64,000 bases of DNA, from the NCBI GenBank assembly GCA_963969395.1, contig OZ017795.1:4898001-4962000 (forward strand), in the 5' to 3' direction. The notes under the pieces were generated by a model, which did not search any database, was not told where the DNA came from, and was given only the letters and a program-made list of their open reading frames with translations. Below are positions 1-13,604 of this stretch, one piece after another. Source of the stretch: Pseudoscleropodium purum (taxonomy: Eukaryota; Streptophyta; Bryopsida; Hypnales; Brachytheciaceae). Numbering within the stretch: the stretch's first letter is position 1; the number at the start of each line of letters is the position of its first letter. Both the position numbers and the translations under genes were made by a program.

Positions 1-1873
1 AAATTTTGAATGAAAATTTGTAAGGATGTGTACACATGGATGACATGGTCATCTAAATGGATGAAATCATGATAAGAATTTGTGACCAATGTTCGATAGT
101 AATCTCTAAAATATATTTGTCATAAACATGAAACAACCATATTATGAAGTTGACATTGATATTATCTTGTCAAAATACAATCTAGTATAAAGCAAAATCA
201 AAGAGATACTTAGAGAATCATGGCCTTGATTTTGCTTCATATTAGACCAATATTGTTAGTGACAATATGCATTGATTTTAAGAACATTTGCAATGCACTC
301 TCAGCAAACAATTTCTATATTGGCAAATGGAAGTCTATTCCATGAAGTTTGCACAGTACAGGGGTTATTTTGAAAACAAATTGATCTAATGTAAAGCTGG
401 AAATCCAAACTTCAAATGAAATTTTTTCTCTCTCTCTTTATATTCTATATTAAATAAAGACTTTTCATATAAACAAGAAAAATTCAAATTTATTAGCACA
501 TGTACCAATGCTTAAAAAGGTATGTCAATAATGACTATTCCTATAATGGGCCAATTTGTTGGCCCTTCATATTCTGCAAATTTTCCAATATAGGGAAAGA
601 TAATGATGGGCCTGGGAACAAAGAGAAAAGCTATATTGATTGCATTGGAGAGTGTTTTTTGGAGATGCCCGTTTATTATGCCGTTGCCGTCTTGAAAATT
701 GATTGCATTGCAAATGTTTTAAGCTGATAGATGTGAGATTCATTGAATTGGGTGTGAATTGTGAAGTCTCATCTAAATATAATAATTTACTACTAGAAGA
801 ATTCAATTCAATATATTGCTTATAAAGAAATGCGCTTCACTATTTTTCACCCCTCGGATTGTGGCTATTTATGATTCTAACTCATTGTGCCCCTTGTTGG
901 CTTCTCTTACTGATATTGGTTGCTTGGTTGTTTTTATTGTCTTCTAGCTGACATTCATGTGTTAATTTTTTACCTAAAAATAAGTCCATGTAGTAAATTC
1001 TATTGTTTCATCTTTAGTATTTTGGTAGTCACACTTGAATGTATGCCTGTGATGTATGTGTCCAACTACAATGTGGCATTGCATGGCAAATGCCACATTC
1101 CATAGGGCACGCATGGAGTCACCATATATGCATGCCTATGTATGCCCTTATGTTTTGTAAAGTCTTTAGTATTTCGGCCTAAGGTTCTATGGCTATATGC
1201 TAGGATTTAAGGTGGTTTAGAGTATTTTGAGTTGAGATTTTCAATGTTTTAGGGTTCTAATAGTGTTGCTTTTGGTTTAGTTGTAAAATGTTACAATTGA
1301 AGTTGAAATCAACTTTATATCTTTGACTTTGAAAAAAAAGATTAAAAAAAATTACGAAGGTGAAACAAATGAAAAAGATTAGGAAAGCTTACTAACATAA
1401 AGAAGGGAACAAAAGGATAAAAATAAATAAATAGCAAAAGGATAAAAATCTAAAAAATAAAAATTTAAAAATTGGAAAGATTTCAAATTTAAAAAAAATA
1501 AACAAATAAACATTACAATTGAATGAAAAATATTCTTTTAAACCCATAATAATAATGCAAGTTTAGACGCAAAATGACATTCAGCATTACAAAGCAAATG
1601 TCTATTGGGCCTTTTACCATTGTGCATAATTAACTTTGTACTAGTACTTTTTTGTTGTCAATAAGATTGGCAATAGAGTGTTTTGCTTTGCTTTGGATAA
1701 GTTTGTCATGTCAATACTATGCCCTATTGCTTAGAAGTCTTGAATTAGAGCATCATCTTTGACTATGATCTAGCTTTCAATAACATCAATAGTAGACTTT
1801 AAGGGTTTCTTGATCTTGCATGTACACTTTGGTTTAGAAACCTTAGCTTGTGCAATGTTCTCCAAGGTGGATT
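1..1873. other. AT-rich intergenic DNA, no gene seen
   Basis: No protein family, RNA gene or clear transposon end was recognised here. Short open frames occur but show no recognisable motif and lie in low-complexity AT-rich sequence. Positions about 1740-1860 are a diverged inverted copy of the tandem units at 3.2-3.55 kb. Confidence 0.6.
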
Positions 1874-2071
1874 CACTATAAGAAATCCATATTTTAGGTG
1901 ATGGATTTTAGGTGACATTCAATGTAACAACAAATGTTTTTATGTCAACAATAGCGTCTGCCATAATGTTAAGATGTTATCATAGATGGTATTTTTGACA
2001 AAAAAAAACATCATTTGTTACATTGAATGTCACCTAAAATCCATCACCTAAAATACAAGATTCTCACAGTG
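1874..2071. mobile_element. CACTA-type MITE, 198 bp
   Basis: The element starts CACTATAAGAAATC and ends with the complement of CACTGTGAGAATCT. Its two arms form inverted repeats of roughly 55-60 bp; both contain TTTTAGGTGATGGATTTTAG and then TGACATTCAATGTAACAA. It is flanked by the direct repeat ATT (1871-1873 and 2072-2074). CACT...AGTG termini with a 3-bp target duplication are the hallmark of the CACTA (EnSpm) superfamily. There is no coding capacity, so it is non-autonomous. The near-identical long arms suggest limited age. Confidence 0.85.
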
Positions 2072-3196
2072 ATTTCTTCCTACCCCTTCTCTTCTTCTCT
2101 TTCCTTAGTTGGCCTCTCCCTTCTATAACAATATCTTCCTAGTGTGCTCTTCCCAACCATACTAGTAGTGGTAATTACAAAACAAAGAGGCATGTGGAAG
2201 GGTTTAAAAGACTGCATTGCATTGTTAGAAGGACAAATGGAATAGTGATGGAAGCCAATACTAATAGAGGGCATGTGAGAGAAATGTGGTGTACTAGGTG
2301 ACTTCCTTCATTATAATTTCAGTAGCTACAAAATTCATGTGGTCCTTTTCTAGCTTTATGCATACCTTCAAATACATGTAGGGCACATCTCCTTTGCTAT
2401 TCTCTATCCTGTGTATGAAATTGTCACCCGCACTAGTTGGGATGAAAAACTAATCAACTTCAACTAAATTCCTTTTGTCCTTCCCCTATACTTGGTGGAC
2501 ATGTTGTGTTTCACATAAGTCCTAGTGTCCTACAACAAGTTTGTTTTGCACATGGGCCCTGCAAGCAAACATGCATTAAACCTTTGATTTGACATATTGT
2601 AGTTGAACCTGGAATTATCCCATGTAGAAATTGTCCTAGTAGACACTCAATCCACCATTAAACTTTGAATCTTTTTCAACATGGATACAAGGATCACAAG
2701 GTATGTATACGAATTCTATGGCTGCCATAGAAAGAGGAGTAATCATCATATGCAAACATACACATGGAGAAATCATGGAGAAAGATGAGGTGAAAGAAAA
2801 TACACATATGATAATAATGGTAACTAAAGATAAGCCTAAAATTGCACTTCTTGAAATTTCTTAGCTACAACCACATACCATACAATGTAGAAACTATAAA
2901 CCTTCATATTGCCACACCTTAAACCATATACACATAGAGACTACACCCGAAGTACACAATTGAGAGTACATGCAATTTCTGGTTTTGAAGAAATAGCAAT
3001 CTTACAACAATATCATTGAAGCTAAACTACCATGGCAATAGCTAGCCATAGTAGCACGAGCAACAAGCGTAACAATAGCTTTGTAGTAGCACCATATAAA
3101 TATTAGAGTAGCAATGCAACAAAGACCATTGCAAAAAAAATGTAAAGAAAAAACTTGACCCTAAATTGCGGCCACTGCCGCCCACACCTTATAATC

Positions 3197-3665
3197 CACC
3201 TTCAAGAACGTTGCACAAGTTGGGGTTTCTAAACCAAAGTGTACAAACAAGGTCAAGAAACCTTTAGAGTGTACTATTGCTATTGTTGAAAGCTAGATAC
3301 TATGTTGAGAATGTCATGGACTAAGAATCAAAGTCATAACCAACAGCAATTTGAGGGGTGAAAAATAGTAAAACCACCTTTGACAACGTTGCACAAGTTG
3401 GGTTTTCTAAACCAAAGTGTACAAACAAGGTCAAGAAACCTTTAGAGTATACTATTGCTATTGTTGAAAGCTAAACACTATGTCGAGAATGTCATGGACT
3501 AAGAATCAAAGTCATAACCAACAACAATCTGAGGGGTGAAAAATAGTGAAACCCTAAAGAAACTTGTGGAGTACATGTTTGATATGCACTCTTAACACAA
3601 TCCGAGGGGTGAAAAATAGTGAAACCCTAAAGAAACTTGTGAACTACATGTTTGATATGCGCTGT
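3197..3665. repeat. Tandem duplications, 178-bp and 73-bp units
   Basis: A unit starting near 3197 is repeated directly from 3374 (period 178 bp; both contain CTAAACCAAAGTGTACAAAC). The end of the second unit, starting GAGGGGTGAAAAATAGTGAA at 3531, is repeated again at 3604 (period 73 bp). A diverged inverted copy lies at about 1740-1860. Nothing coding was recognised in the repeated sequence. Confidence 0.8.
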
Positions 3666-3829
3666 TAAGTAAGATTTGGTTTGCAGTTTTGCACTGATGC
3701 CCAATTACCTTTAGGATCACAGACAACTGCTTCCAATGTAATTACTGCATAGGGTTCAAAGACTGGAGAGGGTCTGATACTCTGAATTGACACCATGATG
3801 TTACAGTATGTATAAAGGTATTTGCACCC

Positions 3830-4170
3830 ACAGCAATATTTGAACCAACGTTTGTAGCATTTCAGTCCACCCACAGCAACGTTTGTACCAACATTCATAA
3901 CTACTAGAATTCTGTGGGAGCTGAATTCAGAAGTTTGCAGCAACGTTTGAATCCCCCCAACAATTGTGGCAACATTTGAATGGTACTTGATAGCAGTAAA
4001 ATGTGTTTCTAAAGTTAACATTCAACGTTGCTCCTAAACGTTGTCCAAAGTGAACAACCTTTTGGAACATGTTTCCTAAAAAACATTTCATGTTTGCTGA
4101 AGCATGGTCCACAACTTGCATGTCTGTAAAAACACGTTACTCAACCTGCTCCAAAACGTGTTGAGCAACG
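3830..4170. repeat. Cluster of AACGTT-containing short repeats
   Basis: Variants of GCAACGTTTG and its complement recur about ten times in 340 bp, for example at 3853, 3876, 3941, 3969, 4023 and 4035, with irregular spacing. No gene was recognised. The cluster lies downstream of the minus-strand CutA gene and may be degenerate satellite-like or transposon-terminal sequence. Confidence 0.45.
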
Positions 4171-5041
4171 TGCCATCTGGAGACAACACTTACAACAAAT
4201 ATGGAATTCATGGAATCTTCGCAAGTCAGCTACACAGTCCTATTAGGTAGTCCAGAAGTAACAGTTGAATCTCCTTTCGAGCTTGGTAGAAACACTCGAT
4301 CTCCCATGTGCACAAGTTCTGGTCTGGCACAATCTTGTGGGGAAATCAATCCATGTCTGGGGGGAAATACGTTATCGTCATCAACAAAGAATCCAGCACA
4401 CGCCACACATTCCAATCCGCACTGTTCCACTTAATTCAGTGAGTATCTGACAAGACATCAACATAGAAGAGGATACTGCCTGCATACGGAACTTGATACC
4501 GCTATTCAAGAAGTCTATTATCAGCTCAACCAACCTGTCAGTCCACTTAGTAGACACGGCCTGCGTAGGGTTCGCACATAGTTTTAGTCTGGATGTGTCC
4601 CAGCTTCAGCGGAGTTCTTGATAATAACATAATTTCCACCCAACACTACACCTCATTGTAGGAGGAGAAGCTCCTCTAATAAAAGAAGGCCTCTGACGTT
4701 CAGACAATGGCTATGGTCAATCAAGAGAAAAATTGAATAGAAGAGCATACCTAAATAATCCGCAAGCTGTCATCTGGAACGCATTCGGATCAAATCTACC
4801 AACAAGCCACGCTACGAAATGCTCAGACCCTTGTAGCAAAATTCCTCATATTCACAAGAGATGTAGCTTCTGTGGGTGCAAAAGATTCCTATCCTATAGT
4901 TTAGAGCCAATAGAGCAGCACGCGCATCTATCTTCCTACAGATGGTCTAGCACATAAATAGTACTGCAAAACGATGTCAAACTATAAAACCTTCAACGTA
5001 ATTTACTGATCGGTGGAAAGAAGCAATCCAAAGAGCTTCTC

Positions 5042-8000
5042 TCAAGCCACTTCTGCGTCTTTAGTATTCTCTCCGAGCCACTTCAAATATTTCTCACTTC
5101 CACCAGTAATGGGCAAAGCAATGACCTCGGGTGTACTGCACAAAGTGAAGAAGGGGGTTAATCAGTAGATTCCATAAGTAACCAACAGTCACTAACGCAG
5201 TCGCATGAATTCACATGAACACGTCACGATGCCGGCAAAAACTCGTAGAGATTGATGTAAACAGAAATTGGAAGATAGTCGCAGATCTTGCGTACAATTG
5301 CAACAATTCTTTGGCGAGAAAGGATGACGTACGGATTTTCTGACAAGGGTAAAAAACACGTACTCATAAGGGTGGTTGTTATTGACATGATCAGTGAGTT
5401 CGCCAAGAAGGGATTGCCGGGTTTTTATCATCAAAAGGATTTCAGTATCTGTCTCAACCTGCAAGCATTGAGTCAGTAATGGTTTTATTGATAGAAATAG
5501 CACAAGAAACTACAAGCAAGGTCTTGTTCCTAGGCCTCCCATTCAAACACAAACGAATTTCTAAGCGAGACTATAAGGATTACCTTAGTGTAAGGCTTAT
5601 AGTCATAAACTCAGGCTCAGAAATTCTCTATTGTTTTGTAGAATGCGTGCTTAGAAGTGCACAAATATACTCCAGTTCGTCCTACTCTATCCGACAATGC
5701 CGATAAATGATTTAAAGGTTTCTAGTGCTAGAGCTTAAGCCACTAGCCAGCAGTCAAAGATTAAGGAGCGCCAATCCAAGCACGCACCAATCGTACACAG
5801 GTACTGAAACTATACCTTACCCTCCCACCAATACGTGGACTCCACTCCTGTATGATCACCCACCACACCACCAAAGCATACCCTAGATAAGTTCCTTACT
5901 TCTTGTGTAGAGACCTCACTGCACTTGTAATCTATTATTGCTTTAGCATTCTAAATTCACCAATACAACCAATCCTGCTAAGTGAGCTGTCATTCAAGTC
6001 AAAAGTCCGGATAGTATCGACCTGGAATTTGATTCACACAGGCGGCAAGCTTATTCTTGATGATGCTGTGCGCCAGCTTTGTACCTGAGAATCCAATCGC
6101 AGTACAGTTCATAAATCCAATCGTCTACTTTGCACATGTAAGCAAAAAAATGATTCAGCACAAAATAATTTTCTCAGTCGAGGTAAAACTTAAGATCGCA
6201 GTAGACGCACCGCAGATCTCACGGCTCGAAGAATAGTCTTGCACTCAAGCATCAGACAAATCTACTCAATTGATTAAAATGATTCATTATGGAACATGTC
6301 CCAATGCTGTTCGAGGATGAGAAAGACTGGAACTTGGAAGACTCCCAAAGCACAAATTAAGAGTGGCAATACTCTAAAATAAAAACAGTGGATGTAAGTA
6401 GTGACCTACGTAAAACTCTGGATTATGCAAAAAAGAAATCGCCAATAAGACAAGGTAAAGTTACCTGTCTCTTTGTTGGGAACTGTCACATAGACAACAA
6501 TTGAGGGCACCGCATCAAGAGTCGCCATGGAATACACTCGAGACACTGCTGAACGAGGAGAATAAGGAGTGGGAACTCGGAAGAGGTTCGTCCAGCCTGG
6601 GCTGTGAAAGTTCGCAATTATGAGCACCACGGCTACTCCAGCTATTGAGGCCTCCAATCCTCGGTGAATCAGCATTTCAGTCTGACCAATCCATTTCACT
6701 CTCTTTGGGAGAAGCTAAAGAGAAATAGAAACAAACTAAACTAAACTTTAAAAAGCCAATGAAGATGCATACTACTTACTGAAAACACTGAAAACACTGA
6801 AAACCATGATCTGTAGATTGACAAATATTACGATTGGAAGAAAGTATCTCTCAAAGTATGATTTCTACAGCAACTAGATCTCCCGCAGCACTAGATCTGA
6901 CATGTTGCTAATCTAAGAATTCGTCAAACTTCAAAGGTCTCGAGAGAGCCTAAGATTTGTAGTATCTTATCCTGCAGATCATCCTATTAAAAGCGTAGAA
7001 TCTTTCAACTGAGAGCCCTCGTTGAAGATCATGAAAGAGACAACTGACCTACACCGAACAAGGTCTTGAAGCAAATGTGTCTTGGAAGAAAAGTTGCAAA
7101 GTCCAAGTTTACTCAATCGCAAAATGCTCACCTGCCAATACAATTATAAGATCACTAGGAAGAAGAGAAGAATCCTGAACACAGCATAACTCTCAAAGCT
7201 CGTGAGGCGCTGTAGGTGGTATCACTCCAAATTTCACCACCCAAAATTCGTTACAAAGTCCTCCCTAAACTAACAACAAAATGCCACTAATGCAGATTCA
7301 GCAAAAAAAAACATAAAAGAATAGGATTGAATTCCAAGGTGTTGAAATTCCCTGGTCATTGTCACGCCAATGTGTGATGCAAGAAGAAATTCTCATGTGA
7401 AATTTCAATGCAGGGATGCAAATAACGAGAAGTTCTCACAATGTGAAAGTGATGAACTAACACAATATAGGCGACTCTCAAACCCTACCCTCACATGAAG
7501 TTCCGAAGTCTTCAGCTGCAGCATCTCTCAAAAGACAATGTGTACCATCAATAATGAACTAAAACTCTGCAAGACACATTCTCAGATTGAATGGAAAAAG
7601 CTCTCCAACGAAGAGGAAGTTTACTAAAAACACCAATGTCTATGCAAATACCGAATCCACCGAAGCAAGCACGGACGCAACATGCCAAAACCTTCACCAG
7701 AATCACATCTTCCATAGGTCGCACTCGAACATCCAGAAACTTAAAACAAAAAAAATCCGATCAATAAAAGAGAAAGAAGAGCAACAACAAACGTCTCAAT
7801 TAAGGGCATTAGATTTTCACTGCTCTCATCATTGACCTAATTATTCAATCACCTCTAAAACATCCGTCGAATTACGTCAAGATGAATTTACTTTCCTCCT
7901 CGCACTTAGCACTTAGCTCCAGCCCGATTTTTCCATGAGAAATCCAAACCCTCAAGATTCTCTCCACTGAAGTAAAGGACGCAAATGCGCTCAGTCACGA

Positions 8001-8258
8001 ACTAGATTCGAACATGATCTCAATCAATAACAGTAATACAATAACGGTAATACAAATTTCTTCACCGTTAAGCAAAATCGATAAAACAACAAGCAATACG
8101 GATAATGAGTGACAACATAGGGATCGAGACGCAGAGTAAACCAAAATTACCGGCGAAGGGGTCGATGAAGCGGCACGAAAACCAGGATTGCAAGCGAAAG
8201 AAACTACGCAAAGGAGTGGCAGCCTTGATGAAGAGAGAAGAGCCGGCATGGCGAGCAT
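5042..8258 (-). CDS. CUTA: CutA-family protein, six exons, 213 aa
   Basis: CutA proteins are small trimeric proteins linked to divalent metal (copper) tolerance; plant forms are organellar. Minus-strand exons read by eye: 8258-8151, 6714-6465, 6084-6022, 5847-5816, 5458-5364, 5135-5042. All introns are GT-AG and phases join to 642 nt. The conserved core runs from about residue 105 to 210: VPSIVVYVTVPNKE, KLAACVNQIPG with the conserved Cys, TYWWEGKVETDTEILLMIKT, then HPYDTPEVIALP. Residues 1-36 look like a targeting peptide (Ala, Ser, Leu and Arg rich, no acidic residues), and residues 58-70 are a hydrophobic stretch. Arabidopsis CutA is about 180 aa, so the N-terminal extension is long. The first exon is inferred only from phase, donor site and composition. 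An alternative start is the ATG at 6675, giving 164 aa. The core is certain. Confidence 0.9.
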
Positions 8259-9126
8259 CGGAGGTCTAATTCACAGCAATTTTTGGGATGCAATGCTCGA
8301 GTACATCAAGACAGAGGACGGCAATCGCTGTATGGATGGATGTGTCTTCTTGGATAGTATATTCAGTTCAGTTCCTTCGGTCGATTGAGATGTTTTTCAT
8401 CCTTGTGATCTACTGTAAATGCTCAGTCATCCATTTAGTGGACGATGAATGCCTTCAAACTGCGCTTCATCTGATTAACATTCATGGAATATAATGCACC
8501 TCATGTAGGCAATTATTACTATTTTTAAAAAAGAGATCTTATTATGTTTAAGTGGAACACTTAGAGATTAAAATTTTTGGTGCAAATAAAAGAGATAAAG
8601 ATTTTTAATTCTTTTGATGGAATTTGTATACTATAGGATCTTCTCTATAGTCACTACATGAACATGTGATAAAATTTTAAATAACATGAAATGTACAAAT
8701 TGCAAGATTATAGCATTTGAAGTGAAGAAACGAGACCATTTGCTTGAATTTTTTAAACAAAAGTCATAGGATTTTCTTGGCTTAATCCCTAAAGGTTTTT
8801 AGTATTTTTAGGTCCAAAATTGCTTCAAAGTACTCAAATCCATAGCAAGGCTAAAATTTTCATCTATATTTATTTATTAACAAATCCAACCATAGGATCC
8901 TTTAATTAACTTGTTGTTAGAGTATACCTTCCAAAAAATTTAGAATAAGAAAACTTAACAATTGCAAGATAAAGTTGTTTGAATTTCAAAAATAAGTATT
9001 ACCCATTTTTAGTCCCAAATGGTTAGATTTCATCTTTCAAACTTTTTACATAAAAACTTGTAGATCCTAAGACTTGAATTACTCTCAATAATGTATTTAA
9101 AAAATAAGTTGGGAATATATATAAAA

Positions 9127-9360
9127 AAATTCACACAAAAAATATTTCATATTCATGCTTGGAAAAAATAATAAATAGAAAAAAGTAGATAATGATTCAC
9201 AATACTAAATTGTTAAGAATTTAGTTATGGAATTGAAAAATGTCAATTCCAATGGTTGTAATGTTGTAATAAACAATCTACATCCAATGTTTTTGTATTT
9301 TTCAAAAATATTAAAAATTGAATTAAATAAAGGACTTCAAAGTTTATTGTACAATAAAAA
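9127..9360 (-). repeat. Dispersed repeat segment B, inverted copy
   Basis: On the minus strand this matches 17245-17460 and 38640-38870 on the plus strand. All three contain the AATAAACTTTGAAGT block, a TTATTACAACATTACAACCA block and AACAATTTAGTAT. No ORF is conserved among the copies, so it is a non-coding repeat family of unknown type. Confidence 0.75.
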
Positions 9361-9429
9361 TTCCATAACTACTTGCAAACTCCTCCTAACTTTCATCTCA
9401 TTGATCAAAACAAAATGATTAACAACTTT

Positions 9430-9715
9430 CCATATATATAGAGAGAGAAAATCAATTTTTAATTTAAAAAAATGAGTTTTTCACAAAACATTTGGGTTGC
9501 GTAGGCTATCAACTAAACAATGAAAATTACATATTATACCATAACTTTTTAACTATATCATTAAAAGTTATAAAAATTGTTGTGCTTTAAAGCTAATCCT
9601 CCAGAACATATTTTGTGAAAATTTCCAAGAAACAAAATAAAACTTATGTTCTTAGTTAGTTGTCTAAAATCACTATATTGCCAAAAAAATGCCATTTAGT
9701 CCTCTCAGGGTTAAA
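9430..9715 (+). repeat. Dispersed repeat segment A-X, uninterrupted copy
   Basis: This segment matches, in the same order and orientation, the two flanks of the large retroelement (27935-28095, then 38461-38637). It also matches, inverted, 16872-17215. Shared blocks include AATGAAAATTACATAT and AAGTTATAAAAATTGTTG. It therefore serves as an empty-site reference for that insertion. Confidence 0.7.
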
Positions 9716-12680
9716 ATGTTTGTGATATCATACTACAAAGATTTGAGTGTAAATTTGAGTTGAGAATATATAACAACAAAAAATACCCCCCAAATATTAT
9801 CTTCATTACCTAAAAATCATTAAATCAAACAAGGAGTGAGATAAAATGAAAAACTAAGTTGCTAATCACTCTAAAGTAGAATTAGAAAATATCATTTCCA
9901 ATGAGAACAATGTTATTGCAAGTAATCTAAATTAAGCTGAAATTTTTGTTTTAAGAAATCATAAAATAGAATCAAATAACAAAAATCATATATAATTTGT
10001 CAACAAGTTATTGTTCAATATTGCATATAAAACAAAAATCTTCATATTTTTTACCATATTATAGTAATCAACTTTGATTTCATCAAACTTTTCTTTATAG
10101 ATAATAATCTATTCTACTAAAGACATATTTTATAATCAATTTTATAATTTTTTGAATGATCCTTGTGTCTAGACTTTGTTGTTTTGTGTTTAGGGCAGCA
10201 TTACTTCTTTTTCTAAAATCCAATGAAAAAAATTATAATAATCCTAGAAGGCTTACATATTACTACATTCACCCATCTTCAAAAAAAGTCTACAAAAATT
10301 GGCATTGTATAAACCTACCCAAAATCATTAAAAAAATCATTCTTGGAGTTTGAACCTTTAGAGGAGAAAGTGTCATGTAGGTGCATTGACTTATCAATAT
10401 AAAGACTTAAACCTAAACCTTCAATAATAAATGAACAATTTGTATGACAAACTTGAAGGGATGAAAGGTTTCAGGTTCTATTAATAATAACATTCAACAA
10501 CTAAAAGAAATATTTCTTTAAGACTTATGAATGAGTCCTTATTAAAATATGAAATTTTCATCTTTGAGACTCTTTTAGATAGATTTTAATTGAATTAGTC
10601 ATCATTGCCCCAATCTTAAAGAATGTCCTCTTGATTGTAGGATACAAAGAAACCTTGCTAAAACTACATAATAATGTTACTTTGTCAACAAGTAGTCACC
10701 ATCAATGAATTTTTTTCATTTTCTCAACTAATGTGAGCCACAATTAAATTGAAGTCAAGTACACTTTAAATCAATCACTTAACTACAAAATACCTCAAGT
10801 AACTAAGTCAATAACATGAAATCAATGAGCCTGCTTTACCAAAAAAAACTTAGAATCACTCATAATAAATAACAAAAAATTGTAGATTAGTTAAGCCTTC
10901 TCTAAAAATTTTATATAATAGTTATTTGAATTTTTATCCCTCCTCTCATTGATCTATAAGAGTTTTGCATTTTTTTTTGTTCTTACAACCCTCCTCCAAA
11001 GATTGATTGGAAAGTATCCATCTCTACCAATTGATTCCTAACAATCAAGACTATATAGATACAATTCCTTCATTGAATGTGATCTCCACACAATGCAAAT
11101 CCATTGTAGCAAAATTCTCCTTGCAATGTACATTCTACAAGATTCACATCTCATACAAAATAATTGCCTATAATTAGCTTCAATTGCTATATCAAACTTG
11201 TATCTACAATGAATTCTTTCCAACCAATTTTTTTCTTTCCTTTGATAGAGTGATTGACCCCCTAAGATGCTTGTAAGTAAGTTAAAAAATGGATAATATC
11301 ATCAAGATATAAACATCCATTTACAAAATATATATTAGTAGTAAATTTAATCCAAATATTGACAAATGAATCATCATTTTGAGAATGATTTGGTGATTTC
11401 ATCCATTTTTTACCCATTTGTCTTGGTATAGAGTACTATCTATAGTAGCTTGTATCAAGATGAAGTAAGAATTTGGCAAAAATTTACCAAACAAATTTTG
11501 GCTAGTCCATTCACCTAACACTCCATATAGTTTATTCTCTCTCATTATATGAACTTATCCTATTGTAATGGAAGGCTCTTATTGTGACCCTCTTCTTCAA
11601 AGAGTCCCTACAAGATGCTTTGAAATGGACAATAAGTGGTTCAGAAATGGAATGTCGATAATATGAGAGCATGATTAAATTTGTTAGATATTCGTTCATA
11701 CTTCGTCAATAGATGAAATAAGAGCCAGGGTGTGCCCATTTCAAAGCCAAGATGTATCCACTTAATTTTTCTAAATGAAAATTGATTGCCCAATTGCCTT
11801 CTTATAAATGCTAAAGAATTTAGGGTTCGTTTAAGTTTAGTAATGATCACATTTAGGAACCTTGTGTGTTACTTTTTACATGCCGCAGTGATTGTTTTTG
11901 GTCAATTCATATCATTTTTCATACTATGTGTGAGTGGATTTTGCAAGGTCTGTAATCAGAAATAGGTACATACAAGTGAATTCTTTGGAAATTCATAAAT
12001 AATTCATAAATGTTCTGAAAAATACGAGACCACTTGTGTTAGATTCCGCATTATTTTCTCTTCATGTGAAAAACAAGGGAAAATATTTTCATGCATTTGA
12101 AACCCATCAGAAAGGCCGACCAGCCGTTAAAGGGACGCTTTGAGTATGAGCACACTACCTTAGTGCACATGTATGAGACAACCTTACCAAAGTCTCACTA
12201 TCATAAATCCGCAGAGTAGGTTAAATATTACTGCACTGCACAAATTCCCACACTTTGCTTTTCATACTAATTATGCACCCTCACGAATTGGAGAAAATCA
12301 GTTTTCTGTAACTAAAAATTTGAATCTGCTCGTCTCGCACCTACTGCACTGTTGCGGCATCTGCCACTCATCGATCCATCCCTACTTCCCTCCTCTCCCT
12401 AGCAACCCTAAGCCCTAAAATATCAAGCATTGAAAGCATTGACACCGCACAAAGATCTCCAGCCAGCATCGGCGCCCCATGCTCCCCATGCCCCCGCAAC
12501 GCACAACCATCTCCCGACCCCCAAGGAGCATCTTCCCACATGGTCACTAGTCTCGCAAGAATCCTCACAAAACAACAAACCAGCAGCCATGCAGCACAGC
12601 AGTTTACAGTTTACACTCTTCGTCTGTCGGTCACTAGCTCATCATCAAGCACGGCCCACCTCCAGAAACTATCTCGGTGG

Positions 12681-13328
12681 AGCTTACTAGCGTCTAACCT
12701 TGTCAATCCTCTTTCCTCATCAGGACGTCGCACTTGTCGGTCATCAATTCAACCATGTGCCCCGAAGGCCCGACTTTCTATCCCGCACAGCTGACCTAGA
12801 AGTTGGTGCTACGGTCTGGACTTCTGGCTTGCAGTGATCCTACGTTACTTCCTTCTTCTTTTTACCGTGCGTTTGACACCTGCGAAGAGAGGTTGTGTGA
12901 GTGAGGATCAAAAGCTAGTACGAGGATACTGTAACCATATTTTTTAATCTTATTTTATGGAAGCTCTCCGGTAGATTTCAAACGGAGTCACATGGTCATC
13001 GAGCTTACTAGCGCCGATCTAAACTTGTCAATCCTCTTTCCTCATCAGGACGTCGCACTTGTCTGTCACCAATTCAACCATGTGCCCCGACGCCCCGACT
13101 TTCTATCCACAGCCAACCTAGAAGTTGGTGACAACTTACGGTCTGGCCGGACTTCTGCAGTGATCCTAGATCAATTCCTTCCTCTTTTATCGTGCGTTTG
13201 ACAGCTGAGAGAGAGGTTATCAGTGAGGATCAAAAGTATGAGGATACCTACTGTAACATTTTCTTTTGTATCTTATTTTATGGGAGCTCTCCGGTACGTA
13301 GATTTGAATCGGAATCACACGGTGACTG
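12681..13328. repeat. Direct tandem duplication, 321-bp unit
   Basis: Unit 1 (12681-13001) and unit 2 (13002 to about 13328) are clearly homologous, sharing TGTCAATCCTCTTTCCTCAT, AGGACGTCGCACTTGTC and TTATTTTATGG. GC content is above the neighbourhood, so this may be a decayed gene or a transcribed leader. Frames differ between the units and no protein family was recognised. Confidence 0.8.
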
Positions 13329-13604
13329 ACACATGGAGGACGGTACTGCGTTGTTGAAGGAAGTTGAAGGTTAATTCACTGTACACCCAACACTCTGTAT
13401 TGACACGCTTGTGATAGAATTGAGCACATTCGGTTGTAATATCCTCCCACATCAAAAGCTGCATGTAAGTTGTTTATGCTTTTACCGGGCGATTGACACT
13501 TGACGAGTGAAGGCGTGAGGATATGTTTCGCGGATAAGAACACAAGGGCATTCAATCATTCATTATCTTATATTATTGTGTATATATCCACTCAGTGAGG
13601 ATAT

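Larger units (their letters stand above)
8259..12100. other. AT-rich intergenic DNA with old dispersed repeats
   Basis: No gene or RNA gene was recognised. Two segments belong to dispersed families described separately (9127-9360 and 9430-9715). The first part is the upstream region of the minus-strand CutA gene and presumably holds its promoter, but no convincing TATA box was seen. Confidence 0.55.

Noticed and set aside
4300..4565. Minus-strand protein-like stretch (STKWTDRLVELIIDFLNSGI) after a possible splice acceptor
   Set aside because: It lies past the CutA stop, has no recognisable homology and could not be joined to other exons. It may be chance reading of the 3' region.
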